A stretch of 64,000 nt of DNA from Variovorax paradoxus. Lineage in GTDB: Bacteria; Pseudomonadota; Gammaproteobacteria; Burkholderiales; Burkholderiaceae_C. The translations under genes and the position numbers were made by a program. Below are positions 55,788 to 64,000 of the stretch, one piece after another. The stretch lies in assembly GCF_030811855.1 (NCBI RefSeq), contig NZ_JAUSRN010000007.1:124001-188000 (forward strand), written 5' to 3'. Under the pieces are notes generated by a model. The model did no database searches and was not told the origin of the DNA. It worked only from the letters and a program-made list of their open reading frames with translations. How positions within the stretch are numbered: the first letter of the stretch is position 1; the number at the start of each line of letters is the position of its first letter.

Positions 55788-57122
55788 ATGACGCACGTCT
55801 TCCATCGCCACCTTCGCCACACTCCCCCCGTTGCCGCCGGCTCCGGCGGCATGTTCATCCGCGACGCCGAAGGCCGCGAATACCTCGACGCATCCGGCGG
55901 CGCGGCCGTGTCGTCGCTCGGCCATGCGCACCCCGAGGTGCTGGCCGCCATGCACGCGCAGATCGACAAGCTGGCCTACGCGCACACCAGCTTCTTCACG
56001 AGCGAAGTGGCCGAGCAATTGGCCGACGAGCTGATCGCTTCCGCCCCTGAGGGCATGAGCCATGCGTACCTGGTGAGTGGCGGGTCCGAAGCGGTCGAGG
56101 CGGCGCTCAAGATGGCGCGGCAATATTTCGTCGAGATCGGCCAGCCGCGGCGCACGCACTTCATCGCGCGCCGCCAGAGTTATCACGGCAACACGCTGGG
56201 CGCACTGGCCGTGGGCGGCAATGCATGGCGGCGCGAGCCATTCGCGCCCATCCTCGTGCCGGCCACGCATGTGGCGCCGTGCTACCCCTATCGCGAGCAG
56301 CGGGCCGATGAAAGCGCCGAGCAATACGGCCTGCGCCTTGCGGCCGAACTCGAAGCTGCCATCCTGGCGCAAGGCGCCGATCGCGTCATCGCCTTCGTGG
56401 CCGAAACGGTGGGCGGCGCCACGGCCGGCGTGCTCACGCCCGTGGCGGGCTACTTCAAGGCCGTGCGCGCGGTGTGCGACAAATACGGCGTGCTGCTGAT
56501 CCTGGACGAGGTGATGTGCGGCATGGGGCGCACCGGCACGCTGCACGCCTGCGAACAAGAGGGCGTGGTGCCCGACCTGATGACCATCGCCAAGGGCCTG
56601 GGCGGCGGTTACCAGCCGATCGGCGCGGTGCTGGCGCAGGGCAAGGTCGTCGAGGCCATGTCGAAGGGCAGCGGCTTCTTCCAGCATGGCCATACCTACC
56701 TCGGCCATCCGATGGCCTGCGCGGCGGCGCTCGCGGTGCAGCAGGTGATCCGGCGCGACGGCCTGGTCGCCAAGGTGCGCGAAGACGGCGCGGCTTTCGG
56801 CGCCATGCTGTCCGATGCGCTCGGCAGCCACGCGCACGTGGGCGACATCCGCGGCCGCGGCTTCTTCTGGGGCATTGAGCTGGTGGCCGACCGCGCGAGC
56901 AAGGCGCCGTTCGATCCGGCCATGCGGGTCAACGCAGCCATCAAGAAGGACGTCATGGCGCGCGGCCTGCTGTGCTACCCCTTCGGCGGCACGGTCGATG
57001 GCCGGCAGGGCGACCACGTGCTGCTGGCGCCGCCGTTCATCGCAACGCGGCAAGACCTGCGGGAAATCGCCGCCCGCCTCGCTGCTTCGATCGACGCGGT
57101 GACGAGTGCCGCCGCCCGCTGA
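55788..57122 (+). CDS. Class III PLP-dependent aminotransferase
   Basis: A 444-residue pyridoxal-phosphate enzyme. Lys269, in TIAKGLGGGYQP, forms the Schiff base; LILDEVMCGMGRTG carries the PLP-ring Asp, SGGSEAVEAALK the phosphate-binding turn, and HTYLGHPMACAAAL the C-terminal helix. The class includes omega-amino-acid transaminases, ornithine and 4-aminobutyrate aminotransferases. The nearby binding protein and racemase-fold gene suggest catabolism of an unusual amino acid, but the substrate is unknown. It is the first gene of a rightward run controlled by the GGAAC-type promoter region. Confidence 0.93.
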   Translation: MTHVFHRHLRHTPPVAAGSGGMFIRDAEGREYLDASGGAAVSSLGHAHPEVLAAMHAQIDKLAYAHTSFFTSEVAEQLADELIASAPEGMSHAYLVSGGSEAVEAALKMARQYFVEIGQPRRTHFIARRQSYHGNTLGALAVGGNAWRREPFAPILVPATHVAPCYPYREQRADESAEQYGLRLAAELEAAILAQGADRVIAFVAETVGGATAGVLTPVAGYFKAVRAVCDKYGVLLILDEVMCGMGRTGTLHACEQEGVVPDLMTIAKGLGGGYQPIGAVLAQGKVVEAMSKGSGFFQHGHTYLGHPMACAAALAVQQVIRRDGLVAKVREDGAAFGAMLSDALGSHAHVGDIRGRGFFWGIELVADRASKAPFDPAMRVNAAIKKDVMARGLLCYPFGGTVDGRQGDHVLLAPPFIATRQDLREIAARLAASIDAVTSAAAR

Positions 57123-57179
57123 TCACTTTCGATCTTCTTTCGCCGTTTTCTTCAACCGCCGTTCCCGAGGAGCGCTTCC

Positions 57180-58097
57180 ATGCCCAAGCGTCGTCTGCCG
57201 ATTCCCTTCGGTGCTGCCGCTCTCGCGGTAGCCTTCGCCCTGTTGTTGCCGCACACGGCCGCACAGTCCCAGGACAACAACGACACGCTCGCCAAGATCA
57301 AGGCAAGCGGCGCCATCACCTTCGGCTACCGCGAGTCGTCGTTCGGCTTCTCGTACCTCGATGGCAACCTGAAGCCCGTGGGCTACAGCATCGAGATCTG
57401 CAACCGCATCGTCGAAGCGGTGAAGAGCGAGCTCAAGCTGCCGGCGATCGAGATCAAGTACCAGGCCGTGACCTCGGCCAACCGCATTCCGCTGGTGCAG
57501 AACGGCACGGTCGACATCGAGTGCGGCTCCACCACCAACCTGGTCGAGCGCCAGAAGCAGGTGGCGTTTTCGCCCGACATCTTCCGCTACAACGTGCGCA
57601 TGCTGGTCAAGGCCGATTCGGGCATCAGGAGCATTGCCGACCTGCAGGGCAAGACGGTGGTCACCACCACCGGCACCACCTCGTTCCGCCTGCTGCGCGA
57701 AGCCGACAAGGGCCGCAATCTCGAGGTGAACAACCTCGGCGGCAAGGACCACAGCGACTCGTTCCTGCTGGTGGAAAGCGGAAGGGCGCAGGCCTTCGTG
57801 CTCGACGACATCCTGCTGGCCGGGCAGATCGCGAATGCGCGCAACCCGAAGGACTTCATCATCACCGGTGAGAGCCTGCGCACCGAGAACCAGTCGCTCA
57901 TGTTCCGCAAGGACGACCCGGCCTTCAAGGCGCTGGTGGACCGCGTGGTGTCGGGCATGATGAAGTCCGGCGAGATGGAGAAGCTCTACGGCAAGTGGTT
58001 CATGTCGCCAATTCCGCCCAAGGGCATCAACATCAACTACCCGCTCAACGCCGAGACGAAAGAGGCTTTCGCCAATCCGTCTTCGAAGGGCATCTGA
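57180..58097 (+). CDS. Amino-acid ABC transporter substrate-binding protein
   Basis: A 305-residue periplasmic binding protein of the glutamate/aspartate (GltI) group. Residues 1-30 form a signal peptide (FGAAALAVAFALLLPHTAAQS). The SBP_bac_3 domain follows: GAITFGYRESSFGFSYLDGN (short form ITFGYRESSFGFSYL), IEICNRIV, CGSTTNLVERQKQVAFS and RSIADLQGKTVVTTTGT. The ligand is probably an acidic or unusual amino acid. No permease or ATPase genes lie in the cluster, so it must use a transporter encoded elsewhere. GGAGCGC stands before the ATG; 57 bp follow the aminotransferase stop. Confidence 0.92.
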   Translation: MPKRRLPIPFGAAALAVAFALLLPHTAAQSQDNNDTLAKIKASGAITFGYRESSFGFSYLDGNLKPVGYSIEICNRIVEAVKSELKLPAIEIKYQAVTSANRIPLVQNGTVDIECGSTTNLVERQKQVAFSPDIFRYNVRMLVKADSGIRSIADLQGKTVVTTTGTTSFRLLREADKGRNLEVNNLGGKDHSDSFLLVESGRAQAFVLDDILLAGQIANARNPKDFIITGESLRTENQSLMFRKDDPAFKALVDRVVSGMMKSGEMEKLYGKWFMSPIPPKGININYPLNAETKEAFANPSSKGI

Positions 58098-58110
58098 CCG
58101 CCGTTCCCTC

Positions 58111-58764
58111 ATGACCCGCATCGCACTGATCCACGCGCTTTCGCATTCGGTCGCGCCCATCAACGCCGCTTTCGAACGCGACTGGCCCGAAGCCGTGCGC
58201 ATGAACCTGCTGGACGATAGCCTGTCGGCCGATCTTGCGCGCGGTGGGCGCGGCCTCGACGCCGCCATGCACGAGCGATTCCAGCGGCTCGCGCAGTACG
58301 CGGTCGACACTGGTGCAGAGGGCATTCTCTTCACCTGTTCGGCCTTCGGGCCCTGCATCGAGGCAGTGGCGCGGCGGCATGCGGGCATTCCGGTGCTCAA
58401 GCCCAACGAGGCCATGGTCGCTGAAGCTGCGCAAGGGCAGGGCAAGCTCGGCCTCATCGCGACTTTCGCGGCCACGCTGGTGTCGATGCCGCCAGAATTT
58501 CCAACGGGCATTGAACTCGAACCCGCGCTGGCCGAAGGCGCACTCGATGCATTGAATGCCGGCGACACGGAGCGGCACGATGCGTTGATCGCTGCGCAGG
58601 CCGTGACGCTGCGCGAGCGCGGCTGCACGCGCATTGCGCTCGCGCAGTTCAGCATGGCGCGCGCACGCGACGCCTGCATGCAGGCGAGCGGCCTGCCCGT
58701 GCTCACCACGGTCGACAGCGCGGTGCGGGCCTTGCGGCTGCGCGCCGGTCAAGTCCTTCGATAA
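58111..58764 (+). CDS. Asp/Glu/hydantoin racemase-superfamily protein
   Basis: A 217-residue protein of the aspartate/glutamate racemase fold. It opens with RIALIHALSHSVAPI and has Cys76 in LFTCSAFGPC as the likely first catalytic cysteine. The second catalytic cysteine expected in two-Cys racemases (LGCxxM-type) is replaced: the segment reads LAQFSM with Gln179. Loss of one Cys is known in arylmalonate decarboxylase-like members, so the reaction may be decarboxylation or isomerisation instead of racemisation. It follows the binding-protein gene by 13 bp and ends the operon. Reaction not assigned. Confidence 0.86.
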   Translation: MTRIALIHALSHSVAPINAAFERDWPEAVRMNLLDDSLSADLARGGRGLDAAMHERFQRLAQYAVDTGAEGILFTCSAFGPCIEAVARRHAGIPVLKPNEAMVAEAAQGQGKLGLIATFAATLVSMPPEFPTGIELEPALAEGALDALNAGDTERHDALIAAQAVTLRERGCTRIALAQFSMARARDACMQASGLPVLTTVDSAVRALRLRAGQVLR

Positions 58765-58844
58765 GGCCCCCAACGGCCGGGGGGCAGCTGAACCTGGCCT
58801 GACTCGATGCCTCGCCATAATTGACGCTCTTTAAAGGAGTAAGC

Positions 58845-59669
58845 GTGGACATCGTTTTGCTGGTGAAGGCCGCCGTCATGGGCGTCGTCGAGGGGTTGAC
58901 CGAGTTTCTGCCCATCTCGTCGACCGGACATCTGATTCTTGCAGGCTCGTTGCTCGGCTTCGACGACGCCAAGGCCAAGGTGTTCGACATTGCCATTCAG
59001 ACCGGTGCGATCTTCGCGGTGATCCTGGTGTACTGGCAGAAGATCCATTCCACGGTGGTTGCGTTGCCGCGGCAAGCGAAGGCAAGGCGTCTTGCGCTCA
59101 ATGTGATCATCGGCTTCATCCCCGCCGTGGTGCTCGGCCTGATCTTCGGCAAGATGATCAAGGAGCAGCTTTTCACGCCCGTGGTGGTGGCCAGCACCTT
59201 CATCATCGGCGGCTTCATCATTCTGTGGGCCGAGAAGCGGCCGCCGGGCTCGATTCGCGTCGAGCACGTCGACGACATGACGGTGTGGGACGCCCTCAAG
59301 GTCGGCCTGGTGCAGTGCTTTGCGATGATCCCGGGCACCAGCCGGAGCGGCTCGACCATCATCGGCGGCATGCTGCTCGGCCTGTCGCGCCAGGCCGCCA
59401 CGGATTTTTCGTTCTTCCTGGCCATTCCGACGCTGATCGGCGCCGGTGCCTACAGCCTCTACAAGGAACGCGCGCTGCTCTCGATGGCCGACGTTCCGCT
59501 GTTCTCCGTGGGCCTGGTGTTCTCGTTCGTGAGCGCGTGGCTTTGCGTGCGCTGGCTGCTGAAGTACATCAGCACGCACGACTTCATTCCCTTTGCCTGG
59601 TACCGGATCGCATTCGGCATCGTGGTGCTGGCCACGGCGTGGACCGGCACGGTGGTCTGGGCAGAGTAG
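58845..59669 (+). CDS. uppP: Undecaprenyl-diphosphatase UppP
   Basis: A 274-residue integral membrane phosphatase (BacA family) that recycles the lipid carrier of cell-wall synthesis, and gives bacitracin resistance when abundant. The signature motifs are [20 protein letters not shown] (short form [15 protein letters not shown]) near the start and [15 protein letters not shown] (short form PGTSRSGST) near 160, which hold the catalytic residues. Eight or more hydrophobic helices. The GTG start at 58845 has AAGGAGT six bases before it, so the upstream in-frame TTG is rejected. Single gene between the racemase-like gene and the LuxR regulator. Confidence 0.95.
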   Translation: MDIVLLVKAAVMGVVEGLTEFLPISSTGHLILAGSLLGFDDAKAKVFDIAIQTGAIFAVILVYWQKIHSTVVALPRQAKARRLALNVIIGFIPAVVLGLIFGKMIKEQLFTPVVVASTFIIGGFIILWAEKRPPGSIRVEHVDDMTVWDALKVGLVQCFAMIPGTSRSGSTIIGGMLLGLSRQAATDFSFFLAIPTLIGAGAYSLYKERALLSMADVPLFSVGLVFSFVSAWLCVRWLLKYISTHDFIPFAWYRIAFGIVVLATAWTGTVVWAE

Positions 59670-59720
59670 TAGAAAAAAGAAAACGTCATGCGGCGCAGCA
59701 GCGCCGCGAAGTCGACTGCC

Positions 59721-60410
59721 TCAGCGAAGCTGAACGGATGCGCTACGCAGGGGCTGCGGCGATGCTGCCCGTGCACCGAGCGCCAGCTTTTTGTAGATGT
59801 TCCGGGTTCGGCGTTCCACCAACAGCCGGGGCGTCGAGAGCGTCTCGGCGATATCGCGGTGCGTCATTCCTTGCACCACCAGCTCCAGCATGTTGCGCTC
59901 GCGCAGAGTCAGCGTGGCCTCGGGCTTGGACCGCAGATCGCTGGCGTGCTGCGCGTACCACGCGAGAACCCGCCGGGCAATGCCAGCGTCGATGGGCGCG
60001 CCACCTTGTTCGATGCTGCGCAGCCCGATGCTCAGTTCGAGATCGTCGCGCTCCTTGAGCAGATAGGCCACGGCCCCCGCGCGCAATGCCGAAAAAATGG
60101 TTTCCTCGGTCCGCGGCGAGGCGGAAATTGCCACGGCGGGAACCTGCGGATGGTGGACTCGCAGCCATTCGATGAGTTCGATCCCACGCCCGTCCGGCAG
60201 GCCAATGTCCACCAGCGCGACCCCGAAACGCTTGCTCTCGAGCAATTTCATGGCCACCGCGTCGTCATCGGTCCACGCGATCTCCGGCTCGTCGCATCCC
60301 AGCATCGACAAAACGTAGTGCAAACGCTCCTGCATGGCCCGATCGTTTTCGACCACGAGCGGCGGGCTCAGGGAGATGGCTTCGACGGCTTCCGAAAGGG
60401 AAGTTGGCAT
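59721..60410 (-). CDS. LuxR-type (NarL/FixJ) response regulator
   Basis: A 229-residue two-component regulator. The receiver has the phosphorylatable Asp in ALVDIGLPDGRG (near residue 68) and the Lys in YLLKERDD; the C-terminal LuxR helix-turn-helix reads LTLRERNMLELVVQGMTHRDIAETL (short form LTLRERNMLELVVQG), with RRTRNIYKKL as recognition-helix end. The first 15 residues are a non-domain extension. No kinase gene is adjacent. A plausible sigma-70 promoter lies about 60 bp upstream. It converges on uppP with 51 bp between. Confidence 0.91.
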   Translation of the reverse strand: MPTSLSEAVEAISLSPPLVVENDRAMQERLHYVLSMLGCDEPEIAWTDDDAVAMKLLESKRFGVALVDIGLPDGRGIELIEWLRVHHPQVPAVAISASPRTEETIFSALRAGAVAYLLKERDDLELSIGLRSIEQGGAPIDAGIARRVLAWYAQHASDLRSKPEATLTLRERNMLELVVQGMTHRDIAETLSTPRLLVERRTRNIYKKLALGARAASPQPLRSASVQLR

Positions 60411-60471
60411 TTGTGCAGCATTCTGTATCGGTGACCAGCAAAACTGGGACGTTTTTACTTATTTTCCGTAA

Positions 60472-60500
60472 TTGTTACCGATCATTGCACAATGTATCAA
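60472..60500 (-). promoter_or_regulatory. Candidate sigma-70 promoter of the LuxR-type regulator
   Basis: On the leftward strand TTGATA (complement of 60495-60500) and TAACAA (complement of 60472-60477) are separated by 17 bp, close to the -35/-10 consensus. The region is a short AT-rich island in GC-rich DNA. A transcript would begin about 55 bp before the regulator's ATG. Inference from pattern only. Confidence 0.45.
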
Positions 60501-60555
60501 GTGGTTTGTCCCGGAGTTGACAGCTGCCCAAGGTGCGGGCCGCCCGCGGCCAGCC

Positions 60556-61365
60556 TCAGCCTGCCAGGTTGCGCAGCGCCGCCTCGATGGCCGCGGCAGT
60601 GGCCAGCGGTTTTTCCATGGGGAACAGGTGCGTGCCATCGAGCATGGCAATGCGGCCTTTGGTGACGTGCTGGGTCATCTTCATGCCGACCTGCTTCATC
60701 TCGGCCGACTGGCGACCGCCGATGAAAGCCACCTTGCACTTGAGCGGATTGCGTCGCAACAGGGTGCTGAGGTTGTGGGGCAGGGTGTTGTAGATCGCGG
60801 TTTCCACGTTGCGATCGAAGCTCAACTCGCGGGTGTCCTCGCTGTCGAAAGTGCCGTGGTCGATGTAGTCGTGCAGCACCTGCTCGTCCCACTTGGAAAA
60901 GGCCTTCTTGCCGCGAAAGTGCTCGAACACTTCCTCGCGGTGTGCCCAGCGGTTCTTGCGCCGGCGGCTCACGGCGCCGGGCGACACGGTCTTCATCAGC
61001 GGGGTGCGCTTGACCAGGTTCAGCGTGTTGGCACGCCAGCCGCCGAGCACGGGGGAGTCGAGCAGCACTACGCCGCGGGCGAGCGCCGGATGCATGGCCG
61101 CGCACATCAGGCTCAGGAATCCGCCGAACGAATGGCCGACCAAAAACACCGGCCCGCCGGCGCGGTCGGCGAGCTGCCGGGCAAAGTCGGCCAGCTGCTG
61201 CACCAGATGCGGCCAGTTGTCGGTGACCGGGTACTTCGGGTCGTGGCCGAACTTCTCGATGGCGTCGACTTCGAAGCCGCGGTTGCGCAGGCTGTCGAGA
61301 ACGACGCGATAAGTGCTCGCAGGGAAACTGTTGCCGTGCGAGAAAACGACAGGGGGCATCACCAT
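60556..61365 (-). CDS. Alpha/beta hydrolase
   Basis: A 269-residue hydrolase. The nucleophile elbow is VGHSFGGFLS with Ser, the opening strand VVFSHGNSFPASTY carries the oxyanion HGN motif, and the His is in DGTHLFPMEKP near the C-terminus. It has no signal peptide. The basic block VSRRRKNRWAH in the cap is notable. The substrate is unknown. It lies 18 bp downstream of the Anbu gene on the same strand and is probably co-transcribed with it. The ATG choice between codons 1 and 3 is uncertain. Confidence 0.87.
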   Translation of the reverse strand: MVMPPVVFSHGNSFPASTYRVVLDSLRNRGFEVDAIEKFGHDPKYPVTDNWPHLVQQLADFARQLADRAGGPVFLVGHSFGGFLSLMCAAMHPALARGVVLLDSPVLGGWRANTLNLVKRTPLMKTVSPGAVSRRRKNRWAHREEVFEHFRGKKAFSKWDEQVLHDYIDHGTFDSEDTRELSFDRNVETAIYNTLPHNLSTLLRRNPLKCKVAFIGGRQSAEMKQVGMKMTQHVTKGRIAMLDGTHLFPMEKPLATAAAIEAALRNLAG

Positions 61366-61383
61366 GGCCGCGTTCGGCCTTGC

Positions 61384-62223
61384 CTAGATCAACTTTTCGT
61401 CGGGCGTCGAAATCTTGCGCAGCGGGCTGTGGCGCGTGGCGGGCATCTTCAGCGGATGTTCCGTGGCGGCGTCGTCCCACACCGGGTCTTCGATGCTGTC
61501 GAACACCTCGCGCAGCTTCTGGCCCCAGCTGTTGTGCATCATGCGGTAGTAGGGGTTGTCGGCATCGATGCAGATCACGCGATCGGTCTCGAGCTTGTTG
61601 GCCTCGTACACCACCAGGTCGAGCGGCAGGCCGACCGAAAGGTTCGACTTCATGGTCGAGTCCATCGACACCAGCGCGCACTTGGCTGCTTCGTCGAGCG
61701 GGGTTTCGGGCGTGAGCACTCGGTCGAGCACGGGCTTGCCGTATTTCGATTCGCCGACCTGGAAGTAGGGCGTCTCGGTGGTCGCCTCGATGAAGTTGCC
61801 GGCCGCGTAGACCAGGAACAGGCGCATGCCTTCTCCCTTGACCTGCCCCCCGAAGATGAAGGACACGTTGAAGTCGAGGCCCGCATGCTTGAGCGCCTCG
61901 GCGTCGCGGTCGTACACGTGGCGCACGGCCGAGCCGAGCACGCGCGCGGCATCGAACATGCTCTTGGCGTTCCAGATGGTGATGGGGTCGCCCTGGGTGC
62001 CGTCTTCGCGGGTTTCGCGCAGTTCCTCGATCTGCAGGATTTCGCGCACCGACTGGGAGATGCTCAGGTTGCCCGCCGACAGCAGCACCATGACGCGGTC
62101 GCCCGGCTGCTCGTAGACGATCATCTTGCGGAAGGTGCTGATGTGGTCCACGCCCGCGTTGGTCCGCGAGTCGGAAAGAAACACCAGGCCGGCGTTGAGT
62201 TTGATGCCTACGCAGTAAGTCAT
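61384..62223 (-). CDS. Anbu-type proteasome-related protease
   Basis: A 279-residue Ntn-hydrolase of the Anbu (ancestral beta-subunit) family, related to HslV and the 20S proteasome. After removal of Met, Thr1 would be the nucleophile; Asp17 in FLSDSRTNAG and Lys32 in FRKM fit the expected catalytic set. The SDSRTNAGVD block is the Anbu hallmark. Start 62223 is chosen because it puts Thr at position 2; an in-frame start five codons upstream would bury it. The usual Anbu operon partners (ATP-grasp, alpha-E and transglutaminase proteins) are absent here; it lies between mutS and an alpha/beta hydrolase. Confidence 0.89.
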   Translation of the reverse strand: MTYCVGIKLNAGLVFLSDSRTNAGVDHISTFRKMIVYEQPGDRVMVLLSAGNLSISQSVREILQIEELRETREDGTQGDPITIWNAKSMFDAARVLGSAVRHVYDRDAEALKHAGLDFNVSFIFGGQVKGEGMRLFLVYAAGNFIEATTETPYFQVGESKYGKPVLDRVLTPETPLDEAAKCALVSMDSTMKSNLSVGLPLDLVVYEANKLETDRVICIDADNPYYRMMHNSWGQKLREVFDSIEDPVWDDAATEHPLKMPATRHSPLRKISTPDEKLI

Positions 62224-62251
62224 GAGTTCGTCTCGCATGAATCAGGCCCGG

Positions 62252-64000
62252 TCAGCCGGCGGCACTGCGTTCAAGCGTGTTCAGTTTTTGGAGGGCATAG
62301 AGCGCGTCGAGGGCTTCGCGCGGGCTCATGGTGTCGGGATCAAGCGCAGCCAGCGCGGATTCTACGGCGCTGGCCATGGGTGTTTCGGTCGCGGGCGGCG
62401 GTGCGAACAGGTCGACCTGTGCACGAGTTTGCGCATGCTGCGATTCAAGTGCCTCCAGCGCCTGCCGCGCATGGTTGACCACAGCGGCGGGCATGCCGGC
62501 GAGCCGCGCCACCTGGATGCCGTAGCTCTTGCTGGCCGGGCCGGGCTGCATCTCGTGCAAAAAGACGATGTCGCGGCCGGCTTCGGTGGCGCTCACGTGC
62601 ATGTTCACGGCGCAGTGGTGCGTGGCCGGAAACTCGGTCAGCTCGAAGTAGTGAGTGGCAAAGAGCGTGAAGGCCTTGCTGCGGTCGTGCAGCTGGGCCG
62701 CGATGCCGGCCGCCAGCGCCAGGCCGTCGAAGGTGCTGGTGCCGCGGCCGATTTCATCCATCAGCACCAGCGATTGCGCCGTGGCGCTGTGCAAGATTTG
62801 CGCGGCCTCGGTCATCTCGAGCATGAAAGTCGACTGCGCATTGGCCAGGTCGTCCGCCGCGCCAATGCGGGTGTGGATCGCGTCGATGGGCCCGAGCCGG
62901 CAGGCCGCCGCCGGCACGTGCGACCCGATGGAAGCCAAGAGCACGATGATGGCCACTTGACGCATGTAAGTGGACTTACCGCCCATGTTGGGGCCGGTGA
63001 TGATCTGCATGCGCTGCTGCGGGCCCAGCTGCGTGTCGTTCGCAATGAAGCCGCCCGACGACTTTTCGGCCAGCCGCGCTTCCACCACCGGGTGGCGGCC
63101 TTGCTGGATCTCGATGCAGGGGTGCGACACGAAGCTCGGCGCGCGCCAGTGCAGCGTGTGGGAGCGCTCCGCGAGCGCGCAGAGCGCATCGAGCGTTGCA
63201 ATGGCGCCGGCCAGTTGCGTGAGCGCCGGCACCGAGGGTTGCAGCGCATCGAGCAGCTGTTCGTAAAGCCATTTCTCGCGGGCGAGGGCGCGGTCTTGCG
63301 CGCTCAGTGCCTTGTCTTCGAAAGCCTTGAGCTCGGGCGTGATGAAGCGCTCGGCGTTCTTCAGCGTCTGGCGGCGGCGGTAGTTGTCTGGCACCTTGGA
63401 GAGCGCGCTTTGCGTCACCTCGATGTAGAAGCCGTGCACGCGATTGAACTGCACCCGCAGGTTGCTGATGCCGGTGCGCTCGCGTTCGCTGATCTCGAGC
63501 TTCAGCAAAAAGTCGTCGCAGTTCTCGCTGATGGCGCGCAGCTCGTCGAGTTCGGCATCATGGCCTGTTGCGATCACGCCGCCGTCGCGCACCAGGGCTG
63601 ATGGATCGGGCTTGATGGCGCTCACCAGCAGATCGGCGCAGCCCGGCGGCGGCGCCAGCCGTTCGGCAATCCTGTCGAGCAGCGCGGCCGATGCGGGCAG
63701 AAGCGGCGCTAGCTGCTCGGCCTTGGCCAGCGCCAGGCGCAGTGCCAGCAGTTCGCGCGGGCGCACTTGCCGGAGGGCAATGCGCGCCGCGATACGTTCC
63801 ACGTCGCTCGTGTTCTTGAGCTGCTCGCGCAGCGAGCGCCAGGGTGCGGCCGTGCCGCCCAGCACCGTGGACTGCAGTGCGGCGATGGCTTCGAGCCGCG
63901 CCTGCGCCTCGCTGCGGTCGCGCCGGGGCGAGAGCAGCCATCGCTTCAAGAGGCGGCTGCCCATGCCCGTCATGCAGGTGTCGAGCAGCGAGAACATCGT
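62252..64000 (-). CDS. mutS: DNA mismatch repair protein MutS, N-terminus beyond the window
   Basis: The C-terminal two thirds (over 580 residues) of MutS, cut by the right edge; the true N-terminal mismatch-recognition domain lies outside. Visible parts are the lever/clamp domains and the ABC-type ATPase with Walker A GPNMGGKSTYMRQ, Walker B LVLMDEIGRGTSTFDG (short form MDEIGRGTSTFDG), and the signature SFMLEM-like STFMLEMTEAAQIL. The C-terminus ends with a typical ALYALQKL dimerisation helix. It finds mismatched bases and recruits MutL. Its leftward transcript is followed after 28 bp by the Anbu gene. Confidence 0.96.
   Translation of the reverse strand, partial: TMFSLLDTCMTGMGSRLLKRWLLSPRRDRSEAQARLEAIAALQSTVLGGTAAPWRSLREQLKNTSDVERIAARIALRQVRPRELLALRLALAKAEQLAPLLPASAALLDRIAERLAPPPGCADLLVSAIKPDPSALVRDGGVIATGHDAELDELRAISENCDDFLLKLEISERERTGISNLRVQFNRVHGFYIEVTQSALSKVPDNYRRRQTLKNAERFITPELKAFEDKALSAQDRALAREKWLYEQLLDALQPSVPALTQLAGAIATLDALCALAERSHTLHWRAPSFVSHPCIEIQQGRHPVVEARLAEKSSGGFIANDTQLGPQQRMQIITGPNMGGKSTYMRQVAIIVLLASIGSHVPAAACRLGPIDAIHTRIGAADDLANAQSTFMLEMTEAAQILHSATAQSLVLMDEIGRGTSTFDGLALAAGIAAQLHDRSKAFTLFATHYFELTEFPATHHCAVNMHVSATEAGRDIVFLHEMQPGPASKSYGIQVARLAGMPAAVVNHARQALEALESQHAQTRAQVDLFAPPPATETPMASAVESALAALDPDTMSPREALDALYALQKLNTLERSAAG

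Noticed and set aside
55641..57053. Long upstream extension of the RpiR gene antisense to the aminotransferase
   Set aside because: The extension is non-homologous, covers a certain gene on the other strand and crosses the divergent promoter region.

Overview
The window is GC-rich, densely packed bacterial chromosome with strong G/C bias at third codon positions. Gene content points to a betaproteobacterium of the order Burkholderiales, most likely a Variovorax-like member of the Comamonadaceae. The supporting signs are a Bug-type tricarboxylate-transport binding protein next to a GntR/FCD regulator, an egtBD pair, a proteobacterial-length gshA, the Anbu proteasome homologue, a tripartite RND pump with two different permeases and a NodT-type outer-membrane factor, and a long Comamonadaceae-style intergenic palindrome. 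I saw no rRNA, tRNA, CRISPR array, prophage or insertion sequence. The GntR gene at the left edge and mutS at the right edge are cut by the window.

Layout, left part. 1-4.0 kb: GntR regulator, Bug binding protein with a hairpin over its ribosome binding site, OsmC peroxiredoxin, acyl-CoA ligase. 4.0-8.4 kb: secreted nuclease, type II NADH dehydrogenase, ergothioneine genes egtB-egtD. 8.4-9.0 kb: a 569-bp imperfect inverted repeat with no gene. 9.0-13.4 kb: DUF427 protein overlapping a 2-oxoglutarate dioxygenase, universal stress protein, RluA synthase, MFS exporter, and a three-gene overlapping set (49-residue basic protein, VF530 DNA-binding protein, ferredoxin). 13.5-18.9 kb: GNAT, DUF808, beta-propeller lipoprotein, DUF2164, enoyl-CoA hydratase, GST. 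18.9-20.6 kb: a zinc-homeostasis pair (COG0523 GTPase and Zur-like regulator) with two palindromic boxes. 20.7-28.9 kb: esterase, monooxygenase, gshA, single-domain receiver, SDR, then an overlapping NTF2-MerR-epoxide hydrolase set, an HPF-like protein and a CBS protein.

Layout, right part. 29-34.6 kb: YlqF GTPase, DUF4139 protein, PaaI thioesterase, acyltransferase-3, membrane-bound LytTR regulator. 34.6-36 kb: ammonium transporter with a sigma-54 promoter and a strong terminator. 36-40.9 kb: M14 deacylase, M23 peptidase, rluE, glnS, PXPV-repeat protein. 40.9-44.7 kb: a five-gene leftward operon (membrane protein, sterol-desaturase-like enzyme, 2TM protein, LytS-type kinase, LytTR response regulator). 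44.9-54.2 kb: MdtABC-like RND pump and outer-membrane channel. 54.3-58.8 kb: SPW protein, then an RpiR regulator divergent from an aminotransferase, amino-acid binding protein and racemase-fold protein, with a GGAAC operator array between. 58.8-64 kb: uppP, LuxR-type response regulator, alpha/beta hydrolase, Anbu and mutS.

Functional themes are thiol and oxidative-stress defence (OsmC, ergothioneine, gshA, GST, universal stress protein), metal homeostasis, nitrogen acquisition, envelope maintenance and efflux. Most genes are ordinary housekeeping or accessory genes. The parts most worth a second look are the RpiR locus, the DUF427-dioxygenase pair, the basic protein-VF530-ferredoxin set, the LytS/sterol-desaturase operon, the long palindrome and several start-codon or RNA-structure oddities.
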